Assembly (NCBI GenBank): GCA_963706905.1
Contig: CAVPNY010000015.1
Coordinates: 310,001-374,000 of the forward strand
Length of the DNA: 64,000 bases
Source: CAVPNY01 sp963706905
GTDB lineage: Bacteria > Chloroflexota > Anaerolineae > Anaerolineales > UBA4823
Direction: 5' to 3'
The translations under genes were made by a program, and so were the position numbers. Of the stretch, positions 32,976-42,762 are shown in pieces; position 1 is the stretch's first letter; each line of letters opens with the position of its first letter. The notes below the pieces were generated by a model, which had not been told where the DNA came from, made no database searches, and saw nothing but the letters and a program-made list of their open reading frames with translations.

Positions 32976-35578
32976 TGGATATTGCTATGCCTGCCTCACG
33001 CTGGAACCAATACGTTTTTGATATCTTAAGCTGGTTTGATGGGGAGGGAGAAATCCAGAACAATCTGTATTTCAATCCTATTATGCCGCGTCTTTTGGAT
33101 CAAGATGCCGCGTCGGAAAAAATTACGCCTGGCAATGGTGGAGAAACCACCACACAAATCCCTGCCGAACTACCGATCTTACCCTTACGCGGTGTAGTAG
33201 TCTACCCGCAGACTGCGGTGCCCCTGACGATTGGCCAACCACGCTCAATCCGGCTGGTCGACGACGTCATGGCAGGTGAGGAGCGGTTAATCGGTTTGGT
33301 AGCATCCAGGAATGCCGATTTAGAATCTCCAGAGCCAGAAGATCTGTATCAGATAGGCACAGTGGCGATTGTGCATCGCCTGTTCCGGGCGCCAGATGGC
33401 ACCATCCGCTTGCTTGTTCAGGGCATGTCTCGCTTCCGGTTGAGCGAGTTCACCCAGCGCAATCCATACTTGAAAGCTAACATTGAGTTGATCCCCGAGA
33501 TTGTGGAGGATGATCTGGAGCTCGAAGCCTTAGCTCGCAATGCCCGCGACCAGTTTGAACACATTGCTGAGATGATCCCCTCCATACCGCGCGAGCTGGT
33601 GAGCTCGGTGGTTGGGCTTGAAGACCCCCTTCAGACGATCTACACGATTGCCAACTTCCAACGCATGGATTTGAGTGATGCTCAGGCGTTGTTGGAAATC
33701 GATCCGGTATCAGAGAAGTTACGCAAACTGGCAGGGATCCTGGCGCGTGAAGTTGAGGTGCTGGAGATCGGGCAGCGGATTCAGAATGAGGCTCGTTCTG
33801 AAATCGAGAAAGTCCAGCGAGAATATTATCTGCGCGAACAGCTCAAAGCTATCCAGCGTGAATTGGGAGAAGCCGATGAGCAGTCCGTCGAAATAGACGA
33901 ATTTCGCAAGAAAATTGAGTTGGCTGGTATGCCTGAAGAGGCCGATAAGATGGCACGGCGTGAGTTGGAGCGCATGTCGCACTTACCCACTGCTGCCGCT
34001 GAGTATGGGGTGATTCGTACTTATCTTGACTGGTTGGCATCCTTACCATGGTCGATCATCACTCCCGATAACCTGGATATCCAACACGCTCGCCAGGTCC
34101 TGGATCAGGATCACTATGGCCTGGAGGATGTCAAAGAGCGGATCCTGGAGTTTTTGTCGGTCAGGAAATTGCGCCAGGAACGCAAGGAAGAGCTCGAATC
34201 GGCTGAAGTCACAGATGAGATCCGCCGGGTCCGCGAGGGGGTTATTCTGTGCTTCGTTGGCCCGCCTGGAGTTGGCAAGACTTCTCTGGGACGGTCAATC
34301 GCTCGCGCTCTTGGTCGGAAGTTTATCCGCATTTCATTAGGTGGAGTGAGGGATGAGGCCGAGATTAGAGGCCATCGCCGCACCTACATCGGCGCTATGC
34401 CAGGGCGTATTCTGCAGGCAATCCGGCGGATCGAATCACGCAACCCGGTCTTTATGCTCGACGAAGTAGACAAGCTCACCTATGATTTTCACGGTGACCC
34501 CGCCTCGGCATTGCTTGAAGTGCTCGATCCTGAGCAAAACGTAGAATTCCGTGACCATTACCTGGAAGTTGGGTTTGACCTGTCTCAAGTGATGTTCATC
34601 ACCACCGGCAACCTGCTTGATCCCATCCCAGGCCCGTTGCGGGATCGTATGGAGATCATCCAGCTTTCAGGTTACACCGAAAGAGAAAAGATCGAGATCG
34701 CCAATGGCTATTTGATCCCGCGCCAGCTGCGCGAGAACGGATTGCGCGCTGAAGAGGTGTCATTCACCCAGGACGCGCTTCAAACTGTGATCCGATCCTA
34801 CACTCGCGAGGCTGGTGTGCGCAATTTGGAACGCGAGATTGGCGGTATCAATCGAAAGATCGTCACACGCATTGCCGAAGGCAAAACGGAGTTTGTTCAG
34901 GTTACACCTGAAGTGGTGCGGGAGTATCTGGGCCGGCCGCACTTTTTTGGAACCGAGGAAATTGCCGAGCGAACATCTATCCCTGGGGTAGCTACAGGTC
35001 TGGCTTATACGCCAACAGGAGGAGATGTACTCTTCATTGAGGCCACCCGTATGCCGGGTGGAAAAGGATTCCAGCTGACGGGGTCCTTAGGCGAGGTAAT
35101 GCAAGAATCAGCGCGAGCCGCGCTCTCCTTTGTGCGCTCACGTGCCCGCGATTTCAATCTTGATCCCGACTTCTTCGAGAAATCGGACATCCATTTGCAT
35201 GTCCCGACTGGCGCTCAACCCAAGGACGGGCCTTCTGCTGGCGTCACGATGGCGACCGCGTTGGTGTCGTTAATCTCTGGCCGGCCTGTCAAGCCCGATA
35301 TCGCTATGACTGGCGAGATTACGCTGCGCGGGCAAGTGTTGCCAGTTGGCGGGATTAAGGAGAAAACCCTGGCGGCTCATCGCAGCGGCTTGAAAACCGT
35401 CATCCTACCAAAGCGTAACGAGGCGGATCTTGAGGATCTCCCCGAAGAGGTGCGAACGGATTTAAAATTTATCTTTGTCGATACCGTTGACCAGGTGGTT
35501 GATGCTGCCCTCGAAAGGACTGCCACATCTGGCGATGGGAAGAAGGCGAAAAAGAAGATAAAAGGTAATACAGGTTAA
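32975..35578 (+). CDS. lon: ATP-dependent protease Lon (LonA)
   Basis: An 867-residue protease. The N-terminal LAN substrate domain begins near residue 65 (E-L-P-I-L-P-L-R-G-V-V-V-Y-P), the AAA+ module has G-P-P-G-V-G-K-T-S near 430 and F-M-L-D-E-V-D-K, and the protease domain has the Ser/Lys dyad in G-P-S-A-G-V-T-M (about 751) and I-K-E-K-T-L-A-A (about 795). LonA degrades misfolded and regulatory proteins. The extra N-terminal 60 residues are weakly supported; ATG 33083 would give a shorter form. The start is fixed by the TGATG overlap with hsp20. A response-regulator gene follows almost at once. Confidence 0.95.
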   Translation: MDIAMPASRWNQYVFDILSWFDGEGEIQNNLYFNPIMPRLLDQDAASEKITPGNGGETTTQIPAELPILPLRGVVVYPQTAVPLTIGQPRSIRLVDDVMAGEERLIGLVASRNADLESPEPEDLYQIGTVAIVHRLFRAPDGTIRLLVQGMSRFRLSEFTQRNPYLKANIELIPEIVEDDLELEALARNARDQFEHIAEMIPSIPRELVSSVVGLEDPLQTIYTIANFQRMDLSDAQALLEIDPVSEKLRKLAGILAREVEVLEIGQRIQNEARSEIEKVQREYYLREQLKAIQRELGEADEQSVEIDEFRKKIELAGMPEEADKMARRELERMSHLPTAAAEYGVIRTYLDWLASLPWSIITPDNLDIQHARQVLDQDHYGLEDVKERILEFLSVRKLRQERKEELESAEVTDEIRRVREGVILCFVGPPGVGKTSLGRSIARALGRKFIRISLGGVRDEAEIRGHRRTYIGAMPGRILQAIRRIESRNPVFMLDEVDKLTYDFHGDPASALLEVLDPEQNVEFRDHYLEVGFDLSQVMFITTGNLLDPIPGPLRDRMEIIQLSGYTEREKIEIANGYLIPRQLRENGLRAEEVSFTQDALQTVIRSYTREAGVRNLEREIGGINRKIVTRIAEGKTEFVQVTPEVVREYLGRPHFFGTEEIAERTSIPGVATGLAYTPTGGDVLFIEATRMPGGKGFQLTGSLGEVMQESARAALSFVRSRARDFNLDPDFFEKSDIHLHVPTGAQPKDGPSAGVTMATALVSLISGRPVKPDIAMTGEITLRGQVLPVGGIKEKTLAAHRSGLKTVILPKRNEADLEDLPEEVRTDLKFIFVDTVDQVVDAALERTATSGDGKKAKKKIKGNTG

Positions 35579-35584
35579 TTGAGA

Positions 35585-35947
35585 ATGCCGAAAGTCATGC
35601 TCATCGAAGACGACGCCAATATGTTCTCCATTGTCAAAATGTTCCTGGAGTTCGAAGGGTACGAAGTCGTCCATTGGGAAAATGGTGAGCAGATTGAAGA
35701 TATAGTAAATCGGTTAAATAGCGAGCGACCCGACCTGGTGTTGCTCGATGTGAATCTGCGTTATTTAAATGGCTTCGACATCCTACACGAGCTACGTGCT
35801 AACCCGGCGCTGGCTGATGTGCAGGTCCTGATGGCATCTGGGATGGATATGACATATAAGAGCCAGCGCGAAGGCGCCAATGGTTTCATTTTGAAACCAT
35901 TTATGCCGGATGAGCTGGTGGAAAAAATCAAACAACTAATCGGATAA
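35585..35947 (+). CDS. stand-alone response regulator receiver domain
   Basis: A 120-residue CheY-like domain with no output domain. The acidic pair is at residues 9-10, the phospho-acceptor is Asp55 (L-L-D-V-N-L-R), Ser85 takes the place of the usual Thr, and Lys104 is in I-L-K-P-F. It starts seven bases after the lon stop and precedes the PHP gene, so it may be part of a stress operon. No cognate histidine kinase lies nearby. Confidence 0.88.
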   Translation: MPKVMLIEDDANMFSIVKMFLEFEGYEVVHWENGEQIEDIVNRLNSERPDLVLLDVNLRYLNGFDILHELRANPALADVQVLMASGMDMTYKSQREGANGFILKPFMPDELVEKIKQLIG

Positions 35948-35961
35948 GCGAGAATTTTGAT

Positions 35962-37711
35962 GTGACTAAGAAACGAACACGCGAACAAATGCAATGGCGC
36001 ACTATCGATTTGCACATGCATACTCCAGCCTCAATAGATTACCAGCAGCCGGACATAACATTTCTGGATTTGCTGCACCGCGCTCGAGGGGCGAGGCCTG
36101 GAGATGATTGCCTTTACTGATCACAACACTGTCGCCGGCTACCGCCGGATGACAGAGGAGATCGAACAACTGGAATTTCTGGAAAAATCCAAGCGTTTGT
36201 TGCCTGAAGAACAAGCTCAACTAAAAGAATACCGGCGATTGTTAGAGAAGATTCTGGTTTTGCCGGGATTCGAGTTCACCGCAACCTTCGGTTTTCATAT
36301 TATAGGGATTTTTCCTCCTGAGAAACCGGTGCGGGAAATTGAGCACTTGCTGCTGAATTTGAATATTCCCCCCGACCAACTCGACCGCGGCTCGGACACA
36401 GTTGGCGCCAGCAGCGATGTTCTGGCGGCTTACCGGACGATTGCCGGAGCCGGCGGGCTGGCGATCGCGGCACATGCTAATTCCAGTAACGGAGTTGCCA
36501 TGCGCGGCTTCGCGTTTGGTGGACAGACTCGGATTGCCTATACCCAGGATCTAAATCTGCATGCCCTGGAAGTGACCGACCTTGAAAAAAAAGGTCGGTA
36601 TACCACCGCGGCCTTCTTTAATGGTACCAAGCCTGAATATCCCCGCCGGATGCATTGCATCCAGGGTTCTGACGCCCACCGGATTGCAACCGATCTACCG
36701 CGCAAGGGCAGCCTGGGGATTGGTGACCGTGCCATAGATGCGTTGCTCCCCGAGATTAGCTTTGAAGCCCTCAAAGAACTATTCTTGAGCAATGATTTTT
36801 CCCGCACTCGACCTCACCGGCACAAGGCAGAACCAGCTTTTGACTTTATCCGCTCTGCTCAGGAAGAAGGAGCCAACATCGTCCAGGATTTTTATGAAAA
36901 TCTTTCAGTGCGGGGTGGGCGTCTTTATTCCATTATCGCGGATATTTGCGCATTTGCCAATACGAATGGCGGCACCCTGTTTTTAGGACTGAGCGCGGAC
37001 CCACGCAAGCCTGTGACCGGGATTCAAAATCCTGAACAAGCAATCCCTCAATTAGAAAAAGAAATCAGCAGCCGTATTAGTCCTCCCCTGCAGGTTCCAA
37101 TTGATGTGCATGAGACAAATGGACAGAAGATCTTACGGGTTTTGGTGCCACACGGTGAAGATCCACCCTATGTGGTGGATGATTACAAAATTTATGTGCG
37201 CGATGAGTTTGAAACAGGCCTGGGCGTCCGAGATGAGATTGTCAGCCTGGTGATTCTCGGGCAAAGCCGTAAGGCGCAGCCTGCTGACCAGCCAGAAGCC
37301 AAAGAAAAGGTGGAGGTGAACTTAACCACTGGGATTGTTCCCTCTGTGTTGGAAGAGACTTCGCCGCGCACTGGTGTCGAAGTTGTCTCGATGCAAGAGC
37401 GCGAAGGCACTCGTTTCTTCACAGTGCGCGACCTGCGCAATGGGAATGTGGTCAAAAATGTAACGCAGAATTCGGCGCGCCGCTTATGGCACTACGCTCT
37501 AAGCCAGTACACCCAGATCATACCTGAGCTGCATCATGCCAATATCCACTGGGTTGGAGATTTTGGCTTGCTGCACCGGGAGAAACAGGGCAAGCGCGAG
37601 CGTTATGATCTGATCCAACGCACCCCAGATGGCTACCGCTTCTACTTTGGCGTCACAGATGACGGGATCCTCGGACCCTGGAAACAGGTAGTTGGTCAGG
37701 AAGATGAATGA
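35962..37711 (+). pseudogene. PHP-domain phosphoesterase fused to AlbA_2-like domain, frameshifted
   Basis: The frame from GTG 35962 reads the PHP opening D-L-H-M-H-T-P-A-S, then is thrown off at about 36085 (an extra C in GCTCGAGGGG). The main frame continues R-G-L-E-M-I-A-F-T-D-H-N-T-V-A-G-Y, with further metal ligands in A-A-H-A-N-S-S and Q-G-S-D-A-H-R. A second region (about residues 310-420: D-I-C-A-F-A-N-T-N-G-G-T-L-F-L-G) resembles the AlbA_2/Schlafen ATP-binding domain, and a C-terminal beta-rich unit of about 100 residues is unassigned. PHP enzymes hydrolyse phosphoesters; fusion with AlbA_2 suggests nucleic-acid or nucleotide work. The shift may be an assembly error. Confidence 0.78.
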
Positions 37712-38135
37712 AATCTCCTTTCGAATCCGCACCTTCGTCTTCCCGGAAGATTACCCCGCCGTGTTATCTTTATGGGAGACATCCGGACCAGGATTGCGCG
37801 TAGGCCGATCCGATTCTCCTCAGGAAATCCAGAAGAAACTTAAGCGCGATCCTGACCTTTTCCTGGTAGCTGAGACTTCTGGGAAGATTATCGGGACAGT
37901 GTTAGGTGGTTTTGATGGCCGCCGTGGTATGGTCTACCATCTAGGGGTCTTGCCTGAGCACCGGCGCTCGGGGATCGGCCGTGCCCTACTAGATGAAGTA
38001 GAAGATCGCTTACGGCAGAAGGGCTGCCTCAAATGTTATCTGATGGTCATAAAGGATAATAAGGCTACCCAAATTTATGAGGATTGCGGCTGGTCATTAC
38101 TGGATCTACAACTCTTTACCAAAGAATTAGATTAA
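37704..38135 (+). CDS. GNAT-family N-acetyltransferase
   Basis: A 143-residue acetyltransferase with the acetyl-CoA loop L-P-E-H-R-R-S-G-I-G-R-A-L-L at about 91-104 and the closing I-Y-E-D-C-G-W. ATG 37704 overlaps the end of the PHP gene by eight bases. The compact size and A-T-Q-I-Y-E motif fit RimI/YpeA-like enzymes, but the substrate cannot be read from sequence. Confidence 0.85.
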   Translation: MNEISFRIRTFVFPEDYPAVLSLWETSGPGLRVGRSDSPQEIQKKLKRDPDLFLVAETSGKIIGTVLGGFDGRRGMVYHLGVLPEHRRSGIGRALLDEVEDRLRQKGCLKCYLMVIKDNKATQIYEDCGWSLLDLQLFTKELD

Positions 38136-38175
38136 ACCTCGAAATAGCAGACTCCAGAGGCCCGGGAAAATTCCA

Positions 38176-38676
38176 ATGGTATTACATATCGGTATACTGA
38201 CTATTTCAGATCGATCAGCCAGGGGGCAGCGCGTGGATGCATCTGGACCTTCCCTGGCGGAGGCGGTGCGAGCTCAGGGATGGATCGTCGAACAGATGGA
38301 TATCGTCCCCGATGAGCGTGAAATTATTGAGGAAACGCTAAGAATGTGGTCTGATACAGGGAAGGCGAACGTAATTCTGACTACCGGCGGGACCGGATTC
38401 AGCCCACGCGACGTCACTCCCGAGGCGACTCAAGCGGTGATTGAGCGGCAGGCTCCAGGATTGGCCGAAGCTATGCGCCAAACCAGCCTGCTCGTAACTC
38501 CCTACGCCATGCTCTCCAGGGCCATAGCAGGGATCCGAAAACGGACTCTGATTGTTAACCTACCAGGCAGCCCCAAGGCAGCGTTGGAAAACTTTAAGGT
38601 GATCCTGCCTGTCCTATCCCACGCGGCACAATTGCTGGACGAAGATCCTCAGGCCGAGGCGGATCACAACCGTTAG
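38176..38676 (+). CDS. mogA: molybdenum cofactor protein MogA/MoaB
   Basis: A 166-residue protein with the MPT-binding T-T-G-G-T-G-F-S-P-R-D motif near residue 73 and the closing N-L-P-G-S-P-K-A-A. This family adenylates molybdopterin before metal insertion. The MoaB and MogA types are hard to separate without a tree. No other molybdenum-cofactor gene is in the window. Its last four bases overlap the convergent acyl-CoA dehydrogenase gene. Confidence 0.88.
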   Translation: MVLHIGILTISDRSARGQRVDASGPSLAEAVRAQGWIVEQMDIVPDEREIIEETLRMWSDTGKANVILTTGGTGFSPRDVTPEATQAVIERQAPGLAEAMRQTSLLVTPYAMLSRAIAGIRKRTLIVNLPGSPKAALENFKVILPVLSHAAQLLDEDPQAEADHNR

Positions 38677-39824
38677 TTTGCCTGCAGGACATGGCGGGCG
38701 ATTACCACGCGCTGGATCTCGCTGGTACCCTCGCCGATGGTCATCAAGCGTGCGTCCCGGTAGATCCTTTCCACTGGATATTCTCGGCTGTAACCGTATC
38801 CACCGAAAATCTGGATGGCGTTGCGACAAACCCGCTCAGCCATCTCAGAGGCGAACAACTTGGCCATAGAAGCCTCAGTGGAGAAAGGACGACCCTGGGC
38901 TTTCAGCCAGGCTGCCTGGTATACCATCCAGCGGGCTGCGTGGATTTCGGTGGCAGCGTCAGCCAGCATCCACTGGATCGCCTGATGATTTGCAATGGGT
39001 ACGCCGAATGTCTGGCGTTCTTTGGCATAGCGCGTGGCTTCTTCCAGAGCAGCTTGCGCCAGACCAAGGCATAACGCTCCGATACTGATTCGGCCTCCAT
39101 CCAGGACTTCCATCGTTTGCGCAAATCCATGACCCACTTGTCCGACCAGATTTGCAGTGGGAACGCATACATCTTCGTACGTAACTGAATGGGTTGGCGA
39201 GCCTTTTAAACCCATTTTCTTCTCGGCCGGGGCAATGTGCAAGCCCGGAGTGTCTGTTGGGACGACAATCAGGCTTAACGAATGTGCCCCCCCCTGGGGG
39301 TTGGTGCGCGCCAGGGTGACAATAAAATCAGCGAGGCTGGCATTGGTGCACCATGCTTTAGATCCATTGATTATCCATTGGTCATCCGCTAGTTGGGCAC
39401 GGGTGCGTACGCCCCCTTTTAGATCTGAGCCAGCTCCGGGCTCGGTTAGAGCCAGGGCGGCCAGCCCGCCTGTCCCACTGGCAATCCGCGGCAGAAAGCG
39501 CTGCTTAAGCTCCTCGCTGCCGAACAAGTTAATCGGAGCGCATCCCAATCCGTTGTGGGCTGCCAATGCAAGTGCTGTGCTCCCGCAGCCCCACCCCAGG
39601 GCTTCGATAGCGATGGCAGCACTGACCGCATCTACTCCCGGACCACCATATTCCTCGGGTATGTTCAAGCCAAGCAGTCCCAGTGGCCCCATTTTGCGGA
39701 CCGCTTCCCAGTTGAAAGACGCCTCTTCATCTACCTGATGGGCTTTAGGCTTCACTTCCCGGGCGACAAAGTCATACACTGTCTCGCGCCACATATGCTG
39801 CTCTTCACTCAAGTTGAAATCCAT
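38673..39824 (-). CDS. acyl-CoA dehydrogenase
   Basis: A 383-residue flavoenzyme of standard length for the family. It has the A-L-T-E-P-G-A-G-S-D FAD/substrate motif, a W-C-T-N-A region, and the catalytic Glu region near the end (G-G-Y-G-Y-S-R-E-Y-P-V-E-R-I-Y-R-D). It removes two hydrogens from acyl-CoA and passes electrons to ETF. The nearby acyl-CoA synthetase and SDR suggest use of short or branched acyl chains. The chain length is not readable from sequence. Confidence 0.92.
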   Translation of the reverse strand: MDFNLSEEQHMWRETVYDFVAREVKPKAHQVDEEASFNWEAVRKMGPLGLLGLNIPEEYGGPGVDAVSAAIAIEALGWGCGSTALALAAHNGLGCAPINLFGSEELKQRFLPRIASGTGGLAALALTEPGAGSDLKGGVRTRAQLADDQWIINGSKAWCTNASLADFIVTLARTNPQGGAHSLSLIVVPTDTPGLHIAPAEKKMGLKGSPTHSVTYEDVCVPTANLVGQVGHGFAQTMEVLDGGRISIGALCLGLAQAALEEATRYAKERQTFGVPIANHQAIQWMLADAATEIHAARWMVYQAAWLKAQGRPFSTEASMAKLFASEMAERVCRNAIQIFGGYGYSREYPVERIYRDARLMTIGEGTSEIQRVVIARHVLQAN

Positions 39825-39833
39825 GGAACCCTC

Positions 39834-40052
39834 CTATCGCAGGTTGAACACCAGGATGCATGACAGGACGACGACCAGAAGCACCACTAAGAGGATCAAG
39901 ACGATCCCGATAGTGTAGGCGCTCATCCAAAAGATATCTGAACGACCAATCTTGCCCTCCTCCTCCGGATTCCCAAGACGTGTTCCACACTTGGGGCACT
40001 CTTCGAGCCCTTCGGGTAACATGGCATGGCAATTGGGACACCAGACAGGCAT
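39834..40052 (-). CDS. zinc-ribbon membrane protein
   Basis: A 72-residue protein. An N-terminal zinc ribbon (Cys-Pro-Asn-Cys and Cys-Pro-Lys-Cys-Gly) is followed by a short linker and one membrane span (about 46-69), leaving only a few residues outside. Function unknown; such small zinc-ribbon proteins often act as membrane adapters. It starts 27 bases downstream of the GrpB-like gene region and reads toward the dehydrogenase. Confidence 0.75.
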   Translation of the reverse strand: MPVWCPNCHAMLPEGLEECPKCGTRLGNPEEEGKIGRSDIFWMSAYTIGIVLILLVVLLVVVLSCILVFNLR

Positions 40053-40093
40053 ATTGAAAACTTGCCGATTAAAGCGCTTGCTTTGCCGGGATA

Positions 40094-40609
40094 CTATTTT
40101 CCGACCGATTTGATTTTTTCATCGATACTCCGAATGAAATCAGATTTAGCATCTGTGTATTGGTCAACATCTTCAGGGAATATTTTGGCCAGATCAATTT
40201 TGAGTTGGCTGTATGCCTGAGCATCATCTGAATGTAATAGCAGATGATCGCGAAATTTCAGATGCCGGTCGATTTCCGGGTTGCCAGCCTGAAAGATATG
40301 AACATGATGGGTTCGAGCACCCTGTGTATCTTTGCTGAAATAGCGCCTCCCTGGAATGCCATGCTCTCCACGTTGAGTGTAACCAAGGGTCGCCATCTGG
40401 TGGTTGTATCCATCGATTCTGTCGATCTTTGTGACTACCACGAGGATATCGATAATTGGTTTAGCAGATATCCCGGGGATAGCGGTGCTTCCCATGTGGT
40501 GAATGGCAATAATTTCATGGGATAGTATATCAGCCAGCTTGCCTGCCTCCTCCTGGTACAGGCGTGCCCAGTTTGGATCATGAGGAGTAAGTTCAACTCT
40601 GCGAAACAT
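40094..40609 (-). CDS. GrpB-family nucleotidyltransferase-like protein
   Basis: A 171-residue protein with the GrpB signature H-H-M-G-S-T-A-I-P-G-I-S-A-K-P-I-I-D near residues 37-54 and V-H-I-F, K-F-R-D-H-L later. The family belongs to the nucleotidyltransferase fold and its role in most bacteria is unclear. Starts four bases after the end of the acyl-CoA synthetase gene, so the two are co-transcribed. Confidence 0.88.
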   Translation of the reverse strand: MFRRVELTPHDPNWARLYQEEAGKLADILSHEIIAIHHMGSTAIPGISAKPIIDILVVVTKIDRIDGYNHQMATLGYTQRGEHGIPGRRYFSKDTQGARTHHVHIFQAGNPEIDRHLKFRDHLLLHSDDAQAYSQLKIDLAKIFPEDVDQYTDAKSDFIRSIDEKIKSVGK

Positions 40610-40613
40610 GGCG

Positions 40614-42569
40614 TTAACTTATGCGACGGATCTGCTCAACCGCTTCTGGATTGACCAGGGACGAGAGGTCGCCTGGATCCTGTCCAAGATAAGCTGAGCG
40701 GATCACCCGGCGCATTACCTTGGCATTCCTTGTCTTAGGCAAATCCTCAACAAAAAGAACTGCCTGCGGGGTTAGGGGTTTACCCAACGACTTACCGACC
40801 AGTTTGCGCAGCTCATTTCGCAAGGCATCTCCTGGTGAATAATCAGGACCCAGTATGCAAAATACCACCAGCGAGCTGCCTTTGATTGCATCCGGGACGC
40901 CAATCGCCGCCGCTTCGATCACTGCTGGGTGGCTAACCAGGACCGACTCGACTTCAGCTGGGCCAAGCCGTTTACCGGCAATTTTGATCGTATCATCCGA
41001 GCGTCCCAGGATGTACCAAAGACCATCTTCATCGATCGCGGCAAAATCACCGTGCACCCACACGTCAGGCCAGCGTGACCAGTATGTTTCGATATATCGC
41101 TGTGGGTCACGCCAAAAACCACGCGTCATACCGATCCATGGGGCTTTGATAACCAATTCACCCACCTGCCCGCGTACTGGTTTGCCATGTATGTCGAAAA
41201 CATCGGCGGCGATTCCCGGGCAAGGGGCTGAAAACGAAGCTGGTTTGAGTGGTAACAAGGGATTCCCCATAACGATTCCGCCAGAAATCTCTGTCCCACC
41301 TGAGTAATTGATGATCGGACACTTGCCTTGTCCGACCGTCTCAAACAACCACATCCAGGGGTCTGGGTTCCACGGTTCTCCGGTTGATGCGAAGAAACGC
41401 AGCGATGATAAGTCATGGGCACGGACGGGAGCTTCGCCATGTGGGATCAGGGAACGAATTAAGGTTGGTGAAACTCCCAGGGTGGTGATCTTGTGACGCT
41501 CAACCATCTCCCATAAGCGGTGCGGACCGGGGTAATCAGGAGCGCCATCATAGAGAAAGAAGGTGCCACCCAGGACCAGGCTGCCGAATACCAGCCATGG
41601 CCCCATCATCCAACCCATATCCGTCATCCAGTATAACAATTGCCCAGGGTGTAGATCGGTGCCAAAGGCCATATCCTGGGCAGCCTTAATCGGAAATCCG
41701 GTATGGGTATGTACTGCTCCCTTGGGTTTACCAGTGGTCCCAGAGGTGTAAATCACCATTAACACTTGCTCAGCAGATGTCACCTCGGTGGGGGCTATCT
41801 CAGATTGGTCATAAACAATCTCATGCCACCAATGATCTCTCCCTTTTGCCATGTCAACAGCCAGGCCGGCTCGCTTAAAGACAATCATATGTTCAAGGCT
41901 GGGTACCTGTGCTGCAGCAGCGTCTGCGATGGGTTTCAGTTGCACAGCCTGACCACGGCGGAAATAACCATCGGCGGTGATCAGTGCCTTAGCATCTGCA
42001 TCTGCCAGCCGGGCAGCAACTGCGCCACCCCCATAACCAGAGAACAGTGGCAGGATGATTCCTCCAATCTTAGCAATAGCTAGCATTGCTACAACAATCT
42101 CGCAGGTCATCGGCATATACAAGCCAATCGCGTCGCCTCTCCCCAAGCCAAGTTTGTGTAGTGCGTTGGCTGCCTGGTTTACTTGACGCCACAATTCTCC
42201 GTAGGTATACGTACACACATGCCCATTCTCATCTTCTGCAACCATAGCCAGGCGCAGTTCGACTGGAGTGCCCATATACTTGTCGAGGCAGTTATGGACG
42301 ATGTTCATCTCCCCACCCACTGCCCAGTGTGGCCAGGCAATTCCTTCTGAGATGTCCACGATTTGAGAATAAGGCTTATAAAATTGGATATTCAGATACT
42401 TGAGGATTGATTCGGTGAACCAAGATATATCATCGGTTGAGCGGTGCAGCAGTTCGTTGAAATTTGGGATATCATACTGGCGCATGAATCGGGTCAGGTG
42501 AGCAGGCTCGATATAGTCCGCCGACGGTCGCCAAACGATGTCCCCACCGTATTGGAAGGATTCAGGCAT
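40614..42569 (-). CDS. acyl/acetyl-CoA synthetase (AMP-forming)
   Basis: A 651-residue ANL-superfamily ligase of acetyl-CoA-synthetase length. The N-terminal acetyl-CoA-synthetase extension includes W-P-H-W-A-V-G-G-E-M-N; the P-loop Y-T-S-G-T-T-G-K-P-K-G is near residue 275, the A5 motif Y-S-G-G-T-E-I is later, the hinge D-G-L-W-Y-I-L-G-R-S-D-D is present, and the acetylatable Lys lies in K-T-R-N-A-K-V-M-R-R. It activates acetate or a related small acid as acyl-AMP, then forms the CoA thioester. The neighbouring acyl-CoA dehydrogenase suggests a somewhat larger substrate is possible. Confidence 0.9.
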   Translation of the reverse strand: MPESFQYGGDIVWRPSADYIEPAHLTRFMRQYDIPNFNELLHRSTDDISWFTESILKYLNIQFYKPYSQIVDISEGIAWPHWAVGGEMNIVHNCLDKYMGTPVELRLAMVAEDENGHVCTYTYGELWRQVNQAANALHKLGLGRGDAIGLYMPMTCEIVVAMLAIAKIGGIILPLFSGYGGGAVAARLADADAKALITADGYFRRGQAVQLKPIADAAAAQVPSLEHMIVFKRAGLAVDMAKGRDHWWHEIVYDQSEIAPTEVTSAEQVLMVIYTSGTTGKPKGAVHTHTGFPIKAAQDMAFGTDLHPGQLLYWMTDMGWMMGPWLVFGSLVLGGTFFLYDGAPDYPGPHRLWEMVERHKITTLGVSPTLIRSLIPHGEAPVRAHDLSSLRFFASTGEPWNPDPWMWLFETVGQGKCPIINYSGGTEISGGIVMGNPLLPLKPASFSAPCPGIAADVFDIHGKPVRGQVGELVIKAPWIGMTRGFWRDPQRYIETYWSRWPDVWVHGDFAAIDEDGLWYILGRSDDTIKIAGKRLGPAEVESVLVSHPAVIEAAAIGVPDAIKGSSLVVFCILGPDYSPGDALRNELRKLVGKSLGKPLTPQAVLFVEDLPKTRNAKVMRRVIRSAYLGQDPGDLSSLVNPEAVEQIRRIS

Positions 42570-42651
42570 TCCTTTTCCTCCAATGACATATTCAATGATA
42601 TAGATTGATTGTATCGTTATCTGGCCTGAGAAGCAACCTGATCAGATTGGA

Positions 42652-42680
42652 TTGACTAAGGAACGATATTTGGAGATAAT
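42652..42680 (+). promoter_or_regulatory. promoter of the SDR gene
   Basis: TTGACT (42652-42657), 17-bp spacer, GATAAT (42675-42680): 5/6 matches at both boxes, 83 bases before the start codon. Confidence 0.6.
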
Positions 42681-42762
42681 TGGTTGACAATCTTGGGATT
42701 GGAATTCTGGAAATTTTTTATTCACGCGCTTATCTTGCGGGATGGACTGAAAGGAAGGGAAT

